64,000 nt of DNA from Quillaja saponaria (taxonomy: Eukaryota; Streptophyta; Magnoliopsida; Fabales; Quillajaceae), in assembly GCA_029379385.1 (NCBI GenBank), contig CM055618.1:1-64000 (forward strand). The letters are read 5' to 3'. A program made the translations under genes and the position numbers. Below are positions 11,040-22,612 of the stretch, in pieces. Within the stretch, counting starts at the first letter, position 1. The number at the start of each line of letters is the position of its first letter. Below the pieces are notes generated by a model. It was given only the letters and a program-made list of their open reading frames with translations. It was not told where the DNA came from and did not search any database.

Positions 11040-12420
11040 TTTATTAAAGAATGCCTAGTCAAGGATGTATAATTGAAACTAAATTAGGTTTACATTTTGC
11101 TTTCTATGACTTTCTTTCCACTCTTATGCAATGAATATCAAAAGTTTATATTGGTTTGCAATTACTATAGATCAGTTAGGAAAACAGAAACAATAATTCA
11201 AAAATGCTTCATGATCAGTAATATGTCTTAATCTCATTATTCTGGTGAATTAATTAAGATATGTGTTTATTATATGTAGAGGGAATGATGTATCCGGTGC
11301 AAAGGTCCCCAAGAGCAAGCATAGCAGTTGGGAGGAAATAATGCAGAGGAATGTAAGAAGCTTCATAATGAATTTCATTACCTTCATGGCTTCATTTTGG
11401 TTCTAGAATGTAAATGGTGGATGTTTTAATGAAGAAACTACGGACCTTTATTGACTTTGACGATGATTGCCAGCAAGTCTGTCTGACCATAGTCCATAGA
11501 TTATATAAATTTAATAAAAAAAAGTCTGTCCCAGCAAGTTCCCATTACAGTAGTAAGTGGCAGTGATCTTCTTCTTAGATTTTTCATATTATAAGCTGGG
11601 CTAAGAAAATCATTGTGCTGATGCTTTAGTCAAGAAAGGCACAAATTTAAAATTCGGAACATTTTGTTTCTTACAATCGCTCAAGCATACTGCATACATA
11701 TCGGGAAAACTTCTTGTCTTTGGCTTTATGCAAGGTAGATTCCTTAAAAACTTAAATAATGTAGCTGCAGATAGTATCCTACTGGAGGACAATTTCTGTT
11801 TACATAAAAAGCCAAAATAAATACCATTGACCTTACTTCTTTTAGCTAGGTACTCAACCACCTTACTTCCTTCCAATATCTAACCTTGTCAGGCTGCCCC
11901 AGCAACATGCTTTCTGCAAATTCCGGTGTTCAGGGCACTTGGTAGTTTTACCACAGGCCTTTGGTAACTTTGGATATATTTGATTTTCGAAATCTTGCAT
12001 CATTGCCCAATTGATTGGGGAGCCTTGCATGCATCTCTTGATGATTGTTGTAGTTTAGTATCTCTACCGTGCCACCGGTTTGTAGACTTTGAGCATGATA
12101 CCAGTGAGGGTACTGAGCTACAAATGCGATGCCACAAAGAACCAGGGAAAGATTGGCCAGGATTGGTCTCCAAGTCACGAGTCAGAATTGTTTCATTGCT
12201 TCACTATATTTACAGTTTGTCCCGTAACTAAGCTGTTTCCTCTTTTACGAACACATGGACATTATATTGTGTATTGATATCGAAGGAGCTCAGAATAGAA
12301 TCACATACATGTCTAGGAAATTAATCACTGCCAATTCTATGAATCTGCCGTAATGTTGTGCTGCTAAATAAAGTTCTTTTATTCGTCGTCCTTTCTATAT
12401 GTTTATGGCCTATTTCTATC
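11040..12420 (+). repeat. CNL locus reduced to its flanks (5' flank fused to 3' flank)
   Basis: Bases 11040-11730 match the 5' flank of the intact CNL (12775-13590), including the block just before the start codon ('gtctttggcttt'). Directly after this, at about 11730, the sequence becomes the CNL 3' flank ('atgcaaggtagattcc'), which matches 21615-22300 and 26820-27370. The coding region, more than 3 kb in the intact gene, is gone. Near 12118-12160 a short piece reads MRCHKEPGKDW, resembling the usual end of RGA-type CNL proteins (compare CRRETGGDWHKIAHIP at the end of the intact gene), so part of a terminal exon may survive. The junction shows short microhomology ('tttgcaa' against 'tatgcaa'). 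Confidence 0.7.
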
Positions 12421-12774
12421 TTACAACCTTGAAAAAATAGAGACAATTTAATAATTGTACGCATCATGGTCAAGGCATTAGATGGTCTAGAAGTTCTCAG
12501 TGTATTTTTTATTTATTTTTTATTTAACGGTTAGAAATGTTTATATCAATTTATATTTACATTGATTAGTTATTTTTTAGTATGATCAAAGATAGACAAT
12601 TCATGCTGAAATTATAGATTTTATGTGAATTTTATTTCATATAACTTTAATTTGAATTGAAAAAGTCAATGAAAAAATATACATTCTTAACTATTTAGTC
12701 AATCCTAAAAGCTGTATTCACTTATACATTATTTATTGAAATAATTGTCATTCCTTATGTTATTTTTGTATCTT
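12421..12774. other. AT-rich spacer
   Basis: Very AT-rich DNA between the flank-only CNL remnant and the 5' flank of the intact CNL. I see nothing recognisable. Confidence 0.4.
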
Positions 12775-13597
12775 AACAGACATCTACTCAAGAATGTATA
12801 ATTAGAAGTGACACTAAACTTATTAGGTTTATATTTTATTTTCTATAACTTTCTATCCACTCTTATGCAATGAATGTTAAAAATCTACATTGGTTTGAAA
12901 TTACTATAAATTAGTTAGGAAAGGAAAAACACAAGAATTCAAAATCATAATATATCTTAATCTTAAATTATTTATGATCAGTTACATGAATTCTCATAAA
13001 ATGAGTTGATATTTTCAACATGAAAATAGTACAATATTAAAAGAAAGGCCCCAAACATTTATATTGCAATGGGTGATTTAATTAAGTTGGTGTCTATGGG
13101 CAGAGGGAATGACGTATCCAGCGCAATGAGCTCCCATGACCAAACATAGCTGTTGGGAAGAAATAATGCAGAGGAGTGTAAGAATCTTCATGGAAATTTC
13201 ATTACCTTCATTTTGGGTCTAGGCTGTAGACGGTGGAGTTTTGAAGTAAGAAACCAAAGCACGTTGATTGACTTTGACATTGACTCCCATCAAGGGATAC
13301 ACATTCAAGAAGCTGGGCAGGCGGGATGTATCCGTGCAAAGGGTCCCCATGACCCGACAAACAACAGTTCGGAGGAAATAGTAATGAAGGTTCATGGAAA
13401 TTTCGACCATTATTAAGCAGCATCTTCATTTTGGGGCCATGAACCACTTTGTTGACTTAACGATGACTCCCACCAAGTCTGTCTAGCCATAAGTTTTCAA
13501 TCCTGAAGAGTGAACACTTATCTTCTTACAATTGCTCAAGCATACTGCATACATACCAGAAAAGCTTATTTGTCTTTGGCTTTGCAAAATCTAGCAA
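12775..13597 (+). promoter_or_regulatory. 5' flank and leader of the intact CNL
   Basis: This block occurs, whole or in part, at least five times in the window (1-765, 11040-11730, here, 23020-23842, 24131-24487). It contains repeated short phrases such as 'gaggaatg..agcttcatgg' and 'ccttcattttgggtctagg', suggesting internal duplication of about 200-base units. The last 100 bases before the ATG at 13598 are the most conserved and probably include the transcribed leader. No clear TATA box was identified. Confidence 0.6.
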
Positions 13598-16500
13598 ATG
13601 GCTGAGGCTATCATTCAAGTTGTGCTGGAGAATTTGAACTCTCCTATTCAAAAGGAGTTTGGACTTTTGTTTGGTGTCCATCGTGAGATGGAAAAGCTTT
13701 CCAGCATTCTCACTACAATCAAGGCTGTCCTTGAAGATGCTGAGGAGAAGCAATTTACTGGTCGGGAAATAAAGAATTGGCTGAAGAAGATCAAGGATGC
13801 TGCTCACGAACTGGAGGATGTCTTGGAGGAATGTTCAATGGAGTTTGAGGCTGAAAATTCTGCAGGATCATCAAACATGAAGGTACACTGTTCTTGCTTA
13901 TCATCTTCAAATCCAACGAATATTTTGTTTCGTTACCGTATTGGTAAGAGAATGAAAGAGATTAAGGATAGGTTGTATGAAATTGCTGAAGAGAAGGAGA
14001 AATTTCATTTGCGTGAGGTAGTCATTGGAAGGTCAGCTGAAATTCCTGGATGGCGCCAAACCAGCTCAGTCATTACTCAGCCTCTAGTTTGTGGAAGAGA
14101 AGCAGACAAGGAAAAAATTGTGGAATTTCTGTGTGGGCATGATTGTGAGAATCTTTCCATCTACTCCATCGTTGGTTTAGGTGGACTTGGAAAGACAACA
14201 CTTTCCCAGCTAGTTTTCAATGATGAAAGGGTCGGCAATCATTTTCAGCTGAAGATTTGGGTTTGTGTTTCAGAGGATTTTAGTTTGAAGAGGATGATAA
14301 GTTCATTTCTACGCTCTGCCTCTGAGGAGAAAGTAGATAAGGACTTGGAATTAGATCCGTTGCAGAGACAACTTCAAGAAATATTGAAAAGCAAAAGATA
14401 CTTGCTTGTTTTGGACGATGTTTGGAATGAAGACCAAGAGAAATGGGATAGATTGAAGTATGTGTTGGCATGCGGATCAAAAGGCTCATCCATTGTCGTG
14501 TCTACGCGTCTTGTAAAAGTTGCATCTATCATGGGAACTGTCCCTCCTCATGAGTTGTCTTGTCTATCTGAGGATGATTGTTGGTCACTCTTCAAGCAAC
14601 GTGCTTTTGGACCTGAGAGAGAAGAACGTGAGAGTCTTGTCGCAATTGGGAAGGAGATAGTGAAAAGGTGTGGTGGAGTGCCTCTTGCTGCAAAAGCACT
14701 TGGAAGCCTTCTCCGGTTTAAAAATGAAGAGAAGGAGTGGGTACATGTAAAGGAAAGTGAACTCTGGAATTTGCCACAAGACGAATCCTCTGTGTTGCCT
14801 GCCTTGCAATTAAGCTATTTCAATTTATCATTGAAATTAAGACAATGTTTTGCTTACTGTGCTATATTCAACAAGGATGAGTGGCTCAACAAGGAAGAAT
14901 TAATTCATCTTTGGATGGCAAATGGATTCATTTCATCCAGTGGAAACTTGGAAGCAGAAGATGTAGGTAACGTGGTATTTAATGAATTATATTGGAGATC
15001 TTTGTTCCAAGAAGCACGGAGTAATGAAGCTGGTGATGTTGAGAAATTCAAGATGCATGATCTGGTCCATGATCTCGCCCAATCTATTACGGAGGAGGAA
15101 TATCTGATTGTAAAGAATGCTGGAAGCTTAAGTAATTTGTCCACAAGAACTCACCACGTGAGAAGCTTAAGTACAAGATTAAATATGGGTGCCCTTAAGA
15201 AAGTTAAATCCTTGCGTAATTTATTATTAGAGGCAGATGACTTCCGACCAAGTATTCTTCGATCTTCAGTATTTCGTTCTCTGCGGTCATTAAGAGTAGA
15301 ATCAGAATCATATTCTACATCCCTCAAAATCGGCAATTTAATACATCTCAGGTATTTAGATCTTTCTCGGTCAAGATTTACAACCTTACCTGAGTCCATT
15401 TGTAGCTGTTGGAACTTGCAGACCTTGAAACTAAATGGTTGCCGTCGTCTTGTGAGTCTGCCCAAGCACTTGAGGCGCTTACGGAATCTCCGACATCTCG
15501 AAATAAGGAATACCTATTCTTTAACCGAGATGCCCCTCAAAATTGGGGAATTAACAAATCTGAAAACATTAAGTAAGTTCGTTGTGGGTGAGAAGAATGG
15601 TTATCGCATAGGGGAGTTGCATAGGTTGGATCTTAGAGGAGACCTAGAGATCGAAGACCTATGTAACGTGAGAAGTGCATTGGATGCCAGAGATGCTAAT
15701 TTGATTGGCAAAACAGGCCTACAAGAGTTGTCTTTGTCATGGTCATTGGACAGGGAACGACCCACAATAATGAATGCTGCTGACGAGCAAGTACTCGATG
15801 CCTTTCGACCTCACTCGAATCTTAGGTGTTTGACGATAAATAATTACAGAGGAGTGGTTTTCCCTAATTGGATGAGAAATTTAGTGTCAACCCTCAATAA
15901 TTTAGTTTCCATTACTCTGACAGCCTTCAGACACTGCTTGGGTTTTTTACCGCTTGGTAAGTTACCATATCTAAGACATCTTTGCTTAATTGGAATGAGT
16001 CATTTGCAATACATTGACAATGAGTCTTATGATGGTTCTGGTTCTTGTTCGGGGAAGACACATTTTCCATCTTTGGAACTACTTGAACTGTGTAACTTAC
16101 CAAACTTGGAAGGTTTGTTGAGGGATGATGGAACAGTAGTAGTAGATGAGTGTAATATTATGTTTCCACGTCTTGACGGGTTATTTATTACTTCTGCACC
16201 GAAACTCATCTTGCCACTCCTTCCATCTGTCAGACACTTGAGTGTATCTGGTTGCAATGAAGAGTTACTGAGGTCAATCTCTAATTGTCCAAACTTGACT
16301 TTATTGCCAGATGGGATGATGCGAGAGCTAACTTGTCTGAAGGAGCTGGAAATTAGGGGGTTTAATAAACTTGAGGTATTATCCAATGAACTCATCGGCC
16401 TCAATGCTCTACAAATATTAAATATCCAGAATTGTGACGTGCTAGAGTCTTTTACGGAGCAAGCGTTGAGAGGACTAACCTCTCTTCAAAAGCTAGGAGT

Positions 16501-16966
16501 TTCTTATTGTCCGAGATTAAAATCCTTGTCGGAAGGTTTTCAACACCTTACTTCCCTCCAGAATCTAGAAATAAGGAGCTGTCCAGAGCTGGTAGCTTTT
16601 CCAAATGGTATTTCTCAACTTACTTCCCTCCGCAGTTTATACGTGAAGGTCTCATTTTGTGGCAAAAATAGGCCATGTGTACTGCCGGAGGGGTTTCAGT
16701 ATATTCCAATGCTGCAAATTCTAAGTTTAAGAGGTTTACATATTCTATCCTTGCCCGATTGCTTGGGAGACCTAATCTCTCTTCAAGAATTAATGATTAT
16801 CCGGTGTCCAAAGTTGATATCTCTTCCTGAGAGCATTCAGCGCCTCACCAACTTGCAAAAATTGAAAATTAAAGGTTGCCACAGGGAGCTGCATCAGCGA
16901 TGCCGCCGAGAAACAGGGGGAGATTGGCACAAGATCGCTCACATTCCCCATGTCATGATTGATTAG
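13598..16966 (+). CDS. CNL disease-resistance protein (CC-NB-ARC-LRR, RGA type)
   Basis: Intronless gene of 1122 codons. Such proteins are intracellular immune receptors that bind ADP or ATP and trigger cell death when they sense pathogen effectors. Order of domains: coiled-coil Rx-N-like region about 1-150 with the EDVID-like ELEDVLEE at 71-78; NB-ARC about 170-500 with P-loop GLGGLGKTT at 193-201, kinase-2 LLVLDDVW at 269-276, RNBS-B GSSIVVSTR at 296-304, GLPL-type GGVPLAAKAL at 359-368, RNBS-D CFAYCAIF at 417-424 and MHDLVHDLA at 486-494; then leucine-rich repeats from about 530 to the end, closing with CRRETGGDWHKIAHIP. All switch motifs are intact, so it looks functional. The start is the ATG in a context conserved in the broken copy at 23843. 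It is the only whole CNL in the window. Confidence 0.96.
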   Translation: MAEAIIQVVLENLNSPIQKEFGLLFGVHREMEKLSSILTTIKAVLEDAEEKQFTGREIKNWLKKIKDAAHELEDVLEECSMEFEAENSAGSSNMKVHCSCLSSSNPTNILFRYRIGKRMKEIKDRLYEIAEEKEKFHLREVVIGRSAEIPGWRQTSSVITQPLVCGREADKEKIVEFLCGHDCENLSIYSIVGLGGLGKTTLSQLVFNDERVGNHFQLKIWVCVSEDFSLKRMISSFLRSASEEKVDKDLELDPLQRQLQEILKSKRYLLVLDDVWNEDQEKWDRLKYVLACGSKGSSIVVSTRLVKVASIMGTVPPHELSCLSEDDCWSLFKQRAFGPEREERESLVAIGKEIVKRCGGVPLAAKALGSLLRFKNEEKEWVHVKESELWNLPQDESSVLPALQLSYFNLSLKLRQCFAYCAIFNKDEWLNKEELIHLWMANGFISSSGNLEAEDVGNVVFNELYWRSLFQEARSNEAGDVEKFKMHDLVHDLAQSITEEEYLIVKNAGSLSNLSTRTHHVRSLSTRLNMGALKKVKSLRNLLLEADDFRPSILRSSVFRSLRSLRVESESYSTSLKIGNLIHLRYLDLSRSRFTTLPESICSCWNLQTLKLNGCRRLVSLPKHLRRLRNLRHLEIRNTYSLTEMPLKIGELTNLKTLSKFVVGEKNGYRIGELHRLDLRGDLEIEDLCNVRSALDARDANLIGKTGLQELSLSWSLDRERPTIMNAADEQVLDAFRPHSNLRCLTINNYRGVVFPNWMRNLVSTLNNLVSITLTAFRHCLGFLPLGKLPYLRHLCLIGMSHLQYIDNESYDGSGSCSGKTHFPSLELLELCNLPNLEGLLRDDGTVVVDECNIMFPRLDGLFITSAPKLILPLLPSVRHLSVSGCNEELLRSISNCPNLTLLPDGMMRELTCLKELEIRGFNKLEVLSNELIGLNALQILNIQNCDVLESFTEQALRGLTSLQKLGVSYCPRLKSLSEGFQHLTSLQNLEIRSCPELVAFPNGISQLTSLRSLYVKVSFCGKNRPCVLPEGFQYIPMLQILSLRGLHILSLPDCLGDLISLQELMIIRCPKLISLPESIQRLTNLQKLKIKGCHRELHQRCRRETGGDWHKIAHIPHVMID

Positions 16967-17200
16967 TCATTCTCAGATATACAACATTTAGTTGCATCGA
17001 GAGGTATATATATATATATATTCAGGATTTCTTTTTCATGTATTTTTGGTCACTAAAGTGAAACATTTAGCAAATGTATGAATATGTTTTTGTAACATCA
17101 TAGAACTGTTCACTGCAGCGATGTTGAGCCAAAAATTAAGGGTTCAGTTGTATGATTTACTTTGCACACTCCCTGAGGCCTTAGGCTAACCACCTTCATT
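16967..17200 (+). repeat. 3' flank of the intact CNL
   Basis: Shared with 21425-21600, 23922-24080 and 26630-26820. Landmarks are 'atgtatttttggt', 'gtgaaacatttagca' and 'gcagcgatgttgag'. It includes a short (TA)n tract at 17006-17020. Here the shared flank is cut short, giving way to UGT-derived sequence after about 17200. Confidence 0.65.
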
Positions 17201-17339
17201 TTATGATCCAGAACGATGCTTCCAGATTAGTGGTTGATGAGAATGCAACTGCAATTGGAACCATTATCAACCACATCCCGGACTCGGGTGGGAGAGAGAG
17301 AGAGGTAGAGCGATTCAGTTATCATTGTTGATAATTTAC

Positions 17340-17835
17340 TGTTCAGATAGGAGTGGGCCCACTCCCCAAGCTGGCCATTTCTTTGATCGTGTAACATCAC
17401 ACGTGTTGAACATCAGAGCTATTGATGCCTTTCAGTTTTACGTTTGAGATCCGAATCCGTGAGCGCCATATGTTTGGGTAACCCGGGAATCAGACGGTGC
17501 TCATCGGCTTTAATATCGACGGCTTCGGCCTTCCATGGAGGCGGCGGATGCACCGACGGTGAGGAAACTAATTACTGGGATGTTGAATTTCCAGAAGACA
17601 CTTTGTCCAACCCATCTGAACTTTGGAGCGTTTCGCAATGTGGGTCTCCAGCTCTTGGTCGCTTGCTGACGGAGTGGGTTGGTCCCAGGCACGCGTGGTC
17701 TCGATGATCCGGTGATTTGGGCATATTCCGACGAAGGAATTTTGGGTGAAGGCTGAAGGAATAGTAGAGAGAGGCTAACGGGAACGACAAGGGTAGTAAG
17801 TTGTTCTGTACTTGACTGATTAACCAAAAGAAGCC
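17340..17835 (-). pseudogene. Decayed UDP-glycosyltransferase fragment
   Basis: Read on the minus strand in shifting frames, this stretch carries the N-terminal half of a UGT related to the intact one at 7901-9409: TTLVVPVSLS, FWKFNIPVISFLTVGASAAS, then after a frameshift WKAEAVDIKADEHRLIPGL and MALTDSDLKRK, then IALMFNTCD and WGVGPLL. It has no start, at least two frameshifts and no PSPG box. The part matching the Pro/Gly-rich insert is absent: after DLKRKTER the sequence goes straight to the block equivalent to TIASMINTCD. Hence either this copy lost the insert or the intact gene gained it. It lies just past the intact CNL and was probably moved with other duplicated pieces. Confidence 0.8.
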
Positions 17836-18319
17836 GTTCTTTCTGTATTTTGCATTTCTGCTGGTAGGCTTTTAGTTCAACAAAACAAAATTTCCTGATA
17901 TATTATGACCAAAAGAAGTTTTTTTTTTTTTTAAGAAAACTTAATTCAATAATCAATAATTGTCATTTATAGAAGCATTTAGTAATAAAATACATAAAAC
18001 TCCAGAATCCATTCCATAGGATGAAAATTAGCAAAATGCCCCTTAAGCAGACGTAACAACAGTTAAGAAATAGTGCAGTGTCCCATGGGAATTCCAGTGC
18101 CTTCAAACTACGTAAATGATTGATAACTGTTATTCAAATCTCTTTAATAGTAGAGATACTAGTATTTTCACCTGCCTGTGAGTCTGTCAGACTATTTTTT
18201 TTTTACTTTTATTATTAATACGTTTATGTATTATTTTATTTTTTGCTTCTCTCTGGTTTAGGTGTTATAATGCAATAGTTGTTAGTTGTTTAGGTGATTA
18301 ATTAATAAAGCGGCACTTC
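17836..18319. other. Spacer before the OSCA partial duplication
   Basis: AT-rich DNA with poly-T and poly-A runs; no gene or known repeat recognised. Confidence 0.4.
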
Positions 18320-21000
18320 CCGTTACATTAGTTGTGGTCTCCTTAGATTTTTCCTTCCTCATTAGCCCCTTTTCTTCTTTCTCTGTATCGCTAAAAATTC
18401 AATCTTTTTTTCCTAAAGTCTGTTACTTCCTTCTCTCTGGTTACTCTAATGGCTTCTCTGGCTGACATTGGAGTCCCAGCTCTCATTAACATACACAATG
18501 CCTTTGCTTTCCTTCTGGCTTTTGCTTTGCTCAGACTTCAACCCATCAATGACAGGGTTTACTTTCCCAAATGGTACATCAGTGGGGGAAGGTCAAGCCC
18601 AATGCACTCAGCAAACTTTGTAGCCAAATTTGTGAACCTCAATTTCAAGACGTACCTTACCTTCTTGAATTGGATGCCTCCGGCTATGAAAATGAGTGAG
18701 ACTGAGATTATTAACCATGCCGGCCTTGACTCTGCTGTCTTTCTGAGAATCTATATTCTGGGGGTACTATCTTTACCCCTTGAATTCTGCTTTACCAGAC
18801 AATTTTTAAATTCCGGGTGTGACGTATTTCTTGAGAAATTAGAGGCATGAATTGCACAAATTCATTTTTTCGAGATTATATCAGTGTTGCTTAGAAGTTT
18901 GCTGTAGTTTTTTTTCATTAAATTGTGAAATGCAGCAATGTTATTTGCAAAATTCTGATTTAAGATCATGAATAATAACTTATCTAGGTTCAGTGAAGGG
19001 GTTTGTATTATTTTGTGGTTTAAGTTTTTGAAAATTAATGCTTTGAAGTTGAAATTACTTATCCAAAATTAACTGTTTTTTTTTTTCTATACTTCTTTCT
19101 CACATGACACCATCCAGTAGAGACCTACTTATTTATCTACTTTATTATCATTTTTTTAATTTGTGACCGTAAGTCTCCATGTTGACTTATTCTTGTTTTC
19201 TTTTATGTATCAGCTTAAAAAATATCTTGCCAATGACAGTTATGGCATTCCTCATTCTCATTCCTGTCAATGTATCAAGTGGAACATTATTAAAGATTTG
19301 GTAGTGGATGACATCGATAAACTTTCAATATCAAATGTTCGGCCTCATTCAATAAGGCAAAAATTATTGTTTCCATTGAGCAAAGAAAAATAATGATTAT
19401 GCGTGACATTCTGATTTGAAGTGATGGCATATATGTGATTGACTTTCGTGCTTATTTTTTTTTTTTTGGCATGAAGTTCTGAAATCTCTATGATGCTTAT
19501 GTTTGGTTTATTGCCATAAGACCTCATTACAAGGAACCTAATGATTCCAATTTAAGCATGTTTCAAGGTTATTTGGGCAAATAATTTTAAAACAAAAAGG
19601 AAAAATGGAATCTAATTATTTCTTTTTATTTAATGGCCAAAGGAAAGTAGTTCTCTTAATTTGAGAAGGAGACAGTAGCTTTTCATGAATTCTAGGTTCT
19701 ACTGTTCTTATCATACTTTATGAGTTGTTCTGGTCTAATGATATTCCATTTTTTGGCTCATAAACTAAAGGTGTTTCTATAATACATGTGAATATCAGTC
19801 ATGAGAGCTAAATCTTACATTTCAGGTTTTTTGTCCTGATAGCTTTGGAATACATGTTCACAATAAGGACTTTGTTACATGCTATTCAAGGAATATGATT
19901 ATGTAGCAACAATGAGGTTGCATTTCTTGGCTTCACAACGCAGGCGTGTCGAGCAATTCACAGTGAGTTGAAAGTTTGGATTGCTAAACAGAAAAAATTT
20001 AAGGATTTCACTTGTTTGAGAGAAAGCAGTCTTCTAGTTCCTTGTAATTATTCTCTTTCTTAATATCATTGACCAAATGCTTTAGTATTTTTACCTGCAT
20101 GATATTTCTACCTTGTCTTGCCATTTTTGTAGAAGGCTTTGTTCCTGTATACTGAAGTATTTTATTTTGGGTAGATGAGTAAATTGTTTATGAAGTTGGA
20201 TGAAGAAAAATAAATACAAATATATGAGAACTGCAATGCATAAGCTGCTCAAGTTCCTAATGATATTACTGTTCCTTTAGGTGCATGAGTGTTGTTCTCA
20301 GAACTTTATCTTTATTCCTATTTTAGGCTCTTAAGCTGGAAATATCTAAGGTTTGGACCTACACAGACTTGGCCTATACAATCACATTTCTCAGAGCTTA
20401 GGGCATTGTAATTGTTATTCATTATTCCATGCAGACTTGCAAGTAGTTGTCGGGAATGTGCCATGTGTTCCTGGTCACTCCATATCAGATACTGTGGATC
20501 ATTTCTTTCAAACCAACCACCCAAATCAGTATCTTGGTCACCAGGTAGGACAATTGTTGTAATCTTGAATTAGGAAATCTATTTGATGTATTAATGCAAT
20601 CATTTGAGCAAATAATTTATAAAATATTTAATGATTTAGTGTCTTATACATGATATTGAGGTATTTTCAGTGTTCTAATTTTTGGTTCGTTGGCACTGTA
20701 ATTGAAATGATTAGCTTTCACTCTTCAGGCAGTCTACAATGCAAATAAGTTCGCTAAACTTTGTGAGGAGAAGAGATAGGCTGCAGAATTGGCTGGACTA
20801 TTATCACCAGCTTAAATTTGAAAGGCAACTTGAGAAGAGGCCAACCGTAAAGGTAGAAATCTGTTTTTTTTTTTTTTTTACTTGCTCAAAAATAAAGAGG
20901 CCAACCTTAAGGGTAATTCATTTATGTACTGAAGTAATTGGATTTTTCGTAATATAATAATGTAAGTGATTAAATAATATTTGAAGTACTTCACTAATAA
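18320..21000 (+). pseudogene. OSCA/CSC1-like channel: truncated copy of exons 1-5
   Basis: This block copies 37950-40918, the 5' part of the intact OSCA gene, including introns and 5' leader. Exon equivalents: 18449-18762 (MASLADIGVPALIN to LRIYILG), 19215-19351, about 19828-19962, about 20442-20543 and 20729-20852. Lesions against the intact copy: one extra G at the exon 1 donor (18760-18764), a 10-base deletion in exon 2 near 19286, frame disruption in exon 3, a changed acceptor at exon 4 ('gcaag' in place of 'gcagg'), and one extra T in exon 5 near 20760. Nothing after exon 5 is present; at about 21000 the sequence becomes CNL 3' flank. It cannot make a channel. The duplication preserves introns, so it is a DNA-level copy and not a retrocopy. 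Confidence 0.9.
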
Positions 21001-22330
21001 TGTAAGTAATTGCCTGCCTGCCAATTCTATGAATCTTCCATGATGTTGTGTCCTGCCGCAAAATCAAGTTCTGTTATCCCTCCTCCTCCCTACATATTTA
21101 TGAACAAATTTTATCTTAAAATTTTAAAACAAAGAGAGGCAACCTGAAAATAAGAAGAGCATCAAGTGCAAGCTAGGCTAAGCTTTTAGCCATATATAAG
21201 GCCATACATAAAGGGGAATATGGTTTTTCCGGAGTTGGGATTAGCTCACTAATCTGTCTTCAACAAATCACTTAATGGATGCAGAGACTGAGGAGGCGAA
21301 ACTGTCCAGTCATACATACAATCTATTGTTACCATGGCAGCCTGGTCTTTAAAAATATATATAGATATAGATAATGAAGCATGCATGTATGCTAACAAAA
21401 AATTCTTGTTTTAAAGCGTGCATGTATGCCAACAATTTGAGAGGTATACATATTCAAGATTTCTTTTTAATGTATTTTTGGTGACTAAAGTGAAACATTT
21501 AGTAGATTTATGAATTCTTTTTAACATCATAGTATTGTTAATTGCAGAGATGTTGAACACAAGATAGAGAAGGCTTCAGCTGAGATCAATCTCCAGCTCA
21601 TAACCCTCACAATTTATGCAAGGTAGATTCTCTAAAAAACTTATAATGTAGCTTCAGATAGTATCGTACAGGAGGACAAACATAATGTTAGCAATTTTAA
21701 TGGATGACTTGTATTTTTTATTTTTTCTAGTTCAAAAGCCAAAATAATTACCATTAACCTTACTTCTTGTTGCTTGGTATTAACCACCTTACTTACTTCC
21801 AATATTTAACCTCGTCAGGCTGCCCCAGCAACGTGCTTTTGCAAATTCTAGTGTCCAGACTAAGTTGGCATTTTACCACAGGACTTTTGAAAGTTGCAAC
21901 AGATCCTTCTTGCAATCTTTGGATATATTTCATTTTTGAAATCTTGCATTGTTGTCAAATTGATTAGGGGAGCCTTACATACATCTATTCAGTTTGTGTA
22001 CCTATTGATGATTGTTGTAGTTCAGTCTCTCCGCCATGCCACCGATTTGTAGACTTCGTGCATGATATCAGTGAGGGTACTGACATACAGATGCGATGTG
22101 AAAAAGAAACAGGAAAGATTGGCACAGGATTGGTCCCCAAGTCATAAATCAAAATTGTTTCATTGCTTCACTATTTTTACAGTTGGTCTCATAAGCTGTT
22201 TCATTTTTTTACGAATGAATCTGCTGTGATGTTGTGCTGCTAAATAAAGTTCCTTTATTCCTCCTCCTTTCTACATGTCTGAACAATTTCTATCTTAAAA
22301 CTCATAAAATAGAGACAATTTAATAATTGT
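21001..22330 (+). repeat. Two partial CNL 3' flanks joined out of order
   Basis: Bases 21005-21345 match 27285-27615, the far end of the CNL 3' flank ('ccaattctatgaat', 'gctaggctaagcttttagccatatat'). Bases 21425-22300 match the near and middle parts of the same flank (26637-27370 and 11730-12400). The end part lies before the beginning part, so two truncated flanks are placed side by side. Around 22090-22130 a piece reads MRCEKETGK, again like a CNL C-terminus. No intact gene is present. Confidence 0.65.
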
Positions 22331-22400
22331 TATGTAGCATAATGACTAGCCAACAACTGTAGATGTACTATCGTTTTTTTTTGGTAACGAACCTTAGCGT

Positions 22401-22612
22401 AATTGAGAATTGCAATAAATTTGCAGGCGGATATTATATTATCCCCTCTATCGTATTCGCCCTTCTCGTAGTATAGTCATCAGATATAGACAAAAAAGAA
22501 AAGTTAATTGAGAATTGCAATAAATTTGCAGGAGAATATTATATTATCCCCTCTATCCTATTCACCCTTCTCGTGGTATAATCGTCAGATATAGACAAAA
22601 AAAGAGAAGAAA
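22401..22612. repeat. Tandem duplication of a 105-base unit
   Basis: Two adjacent copies, 22401-22505 and 22506-22612, both beginning 'aattgagaattgcaataaa' and both containing 'atattatattatcccctcta' and 'cagatatagacaaaaaa'. They differ at few positions, so the event looks recent. Function unknown. Confidence 0.8.

Noticed and set aside
13526..13807. Antisense frames across the CNL
   Set aside because: Shadows of the intact CNL reading frame with no similarity of their own.
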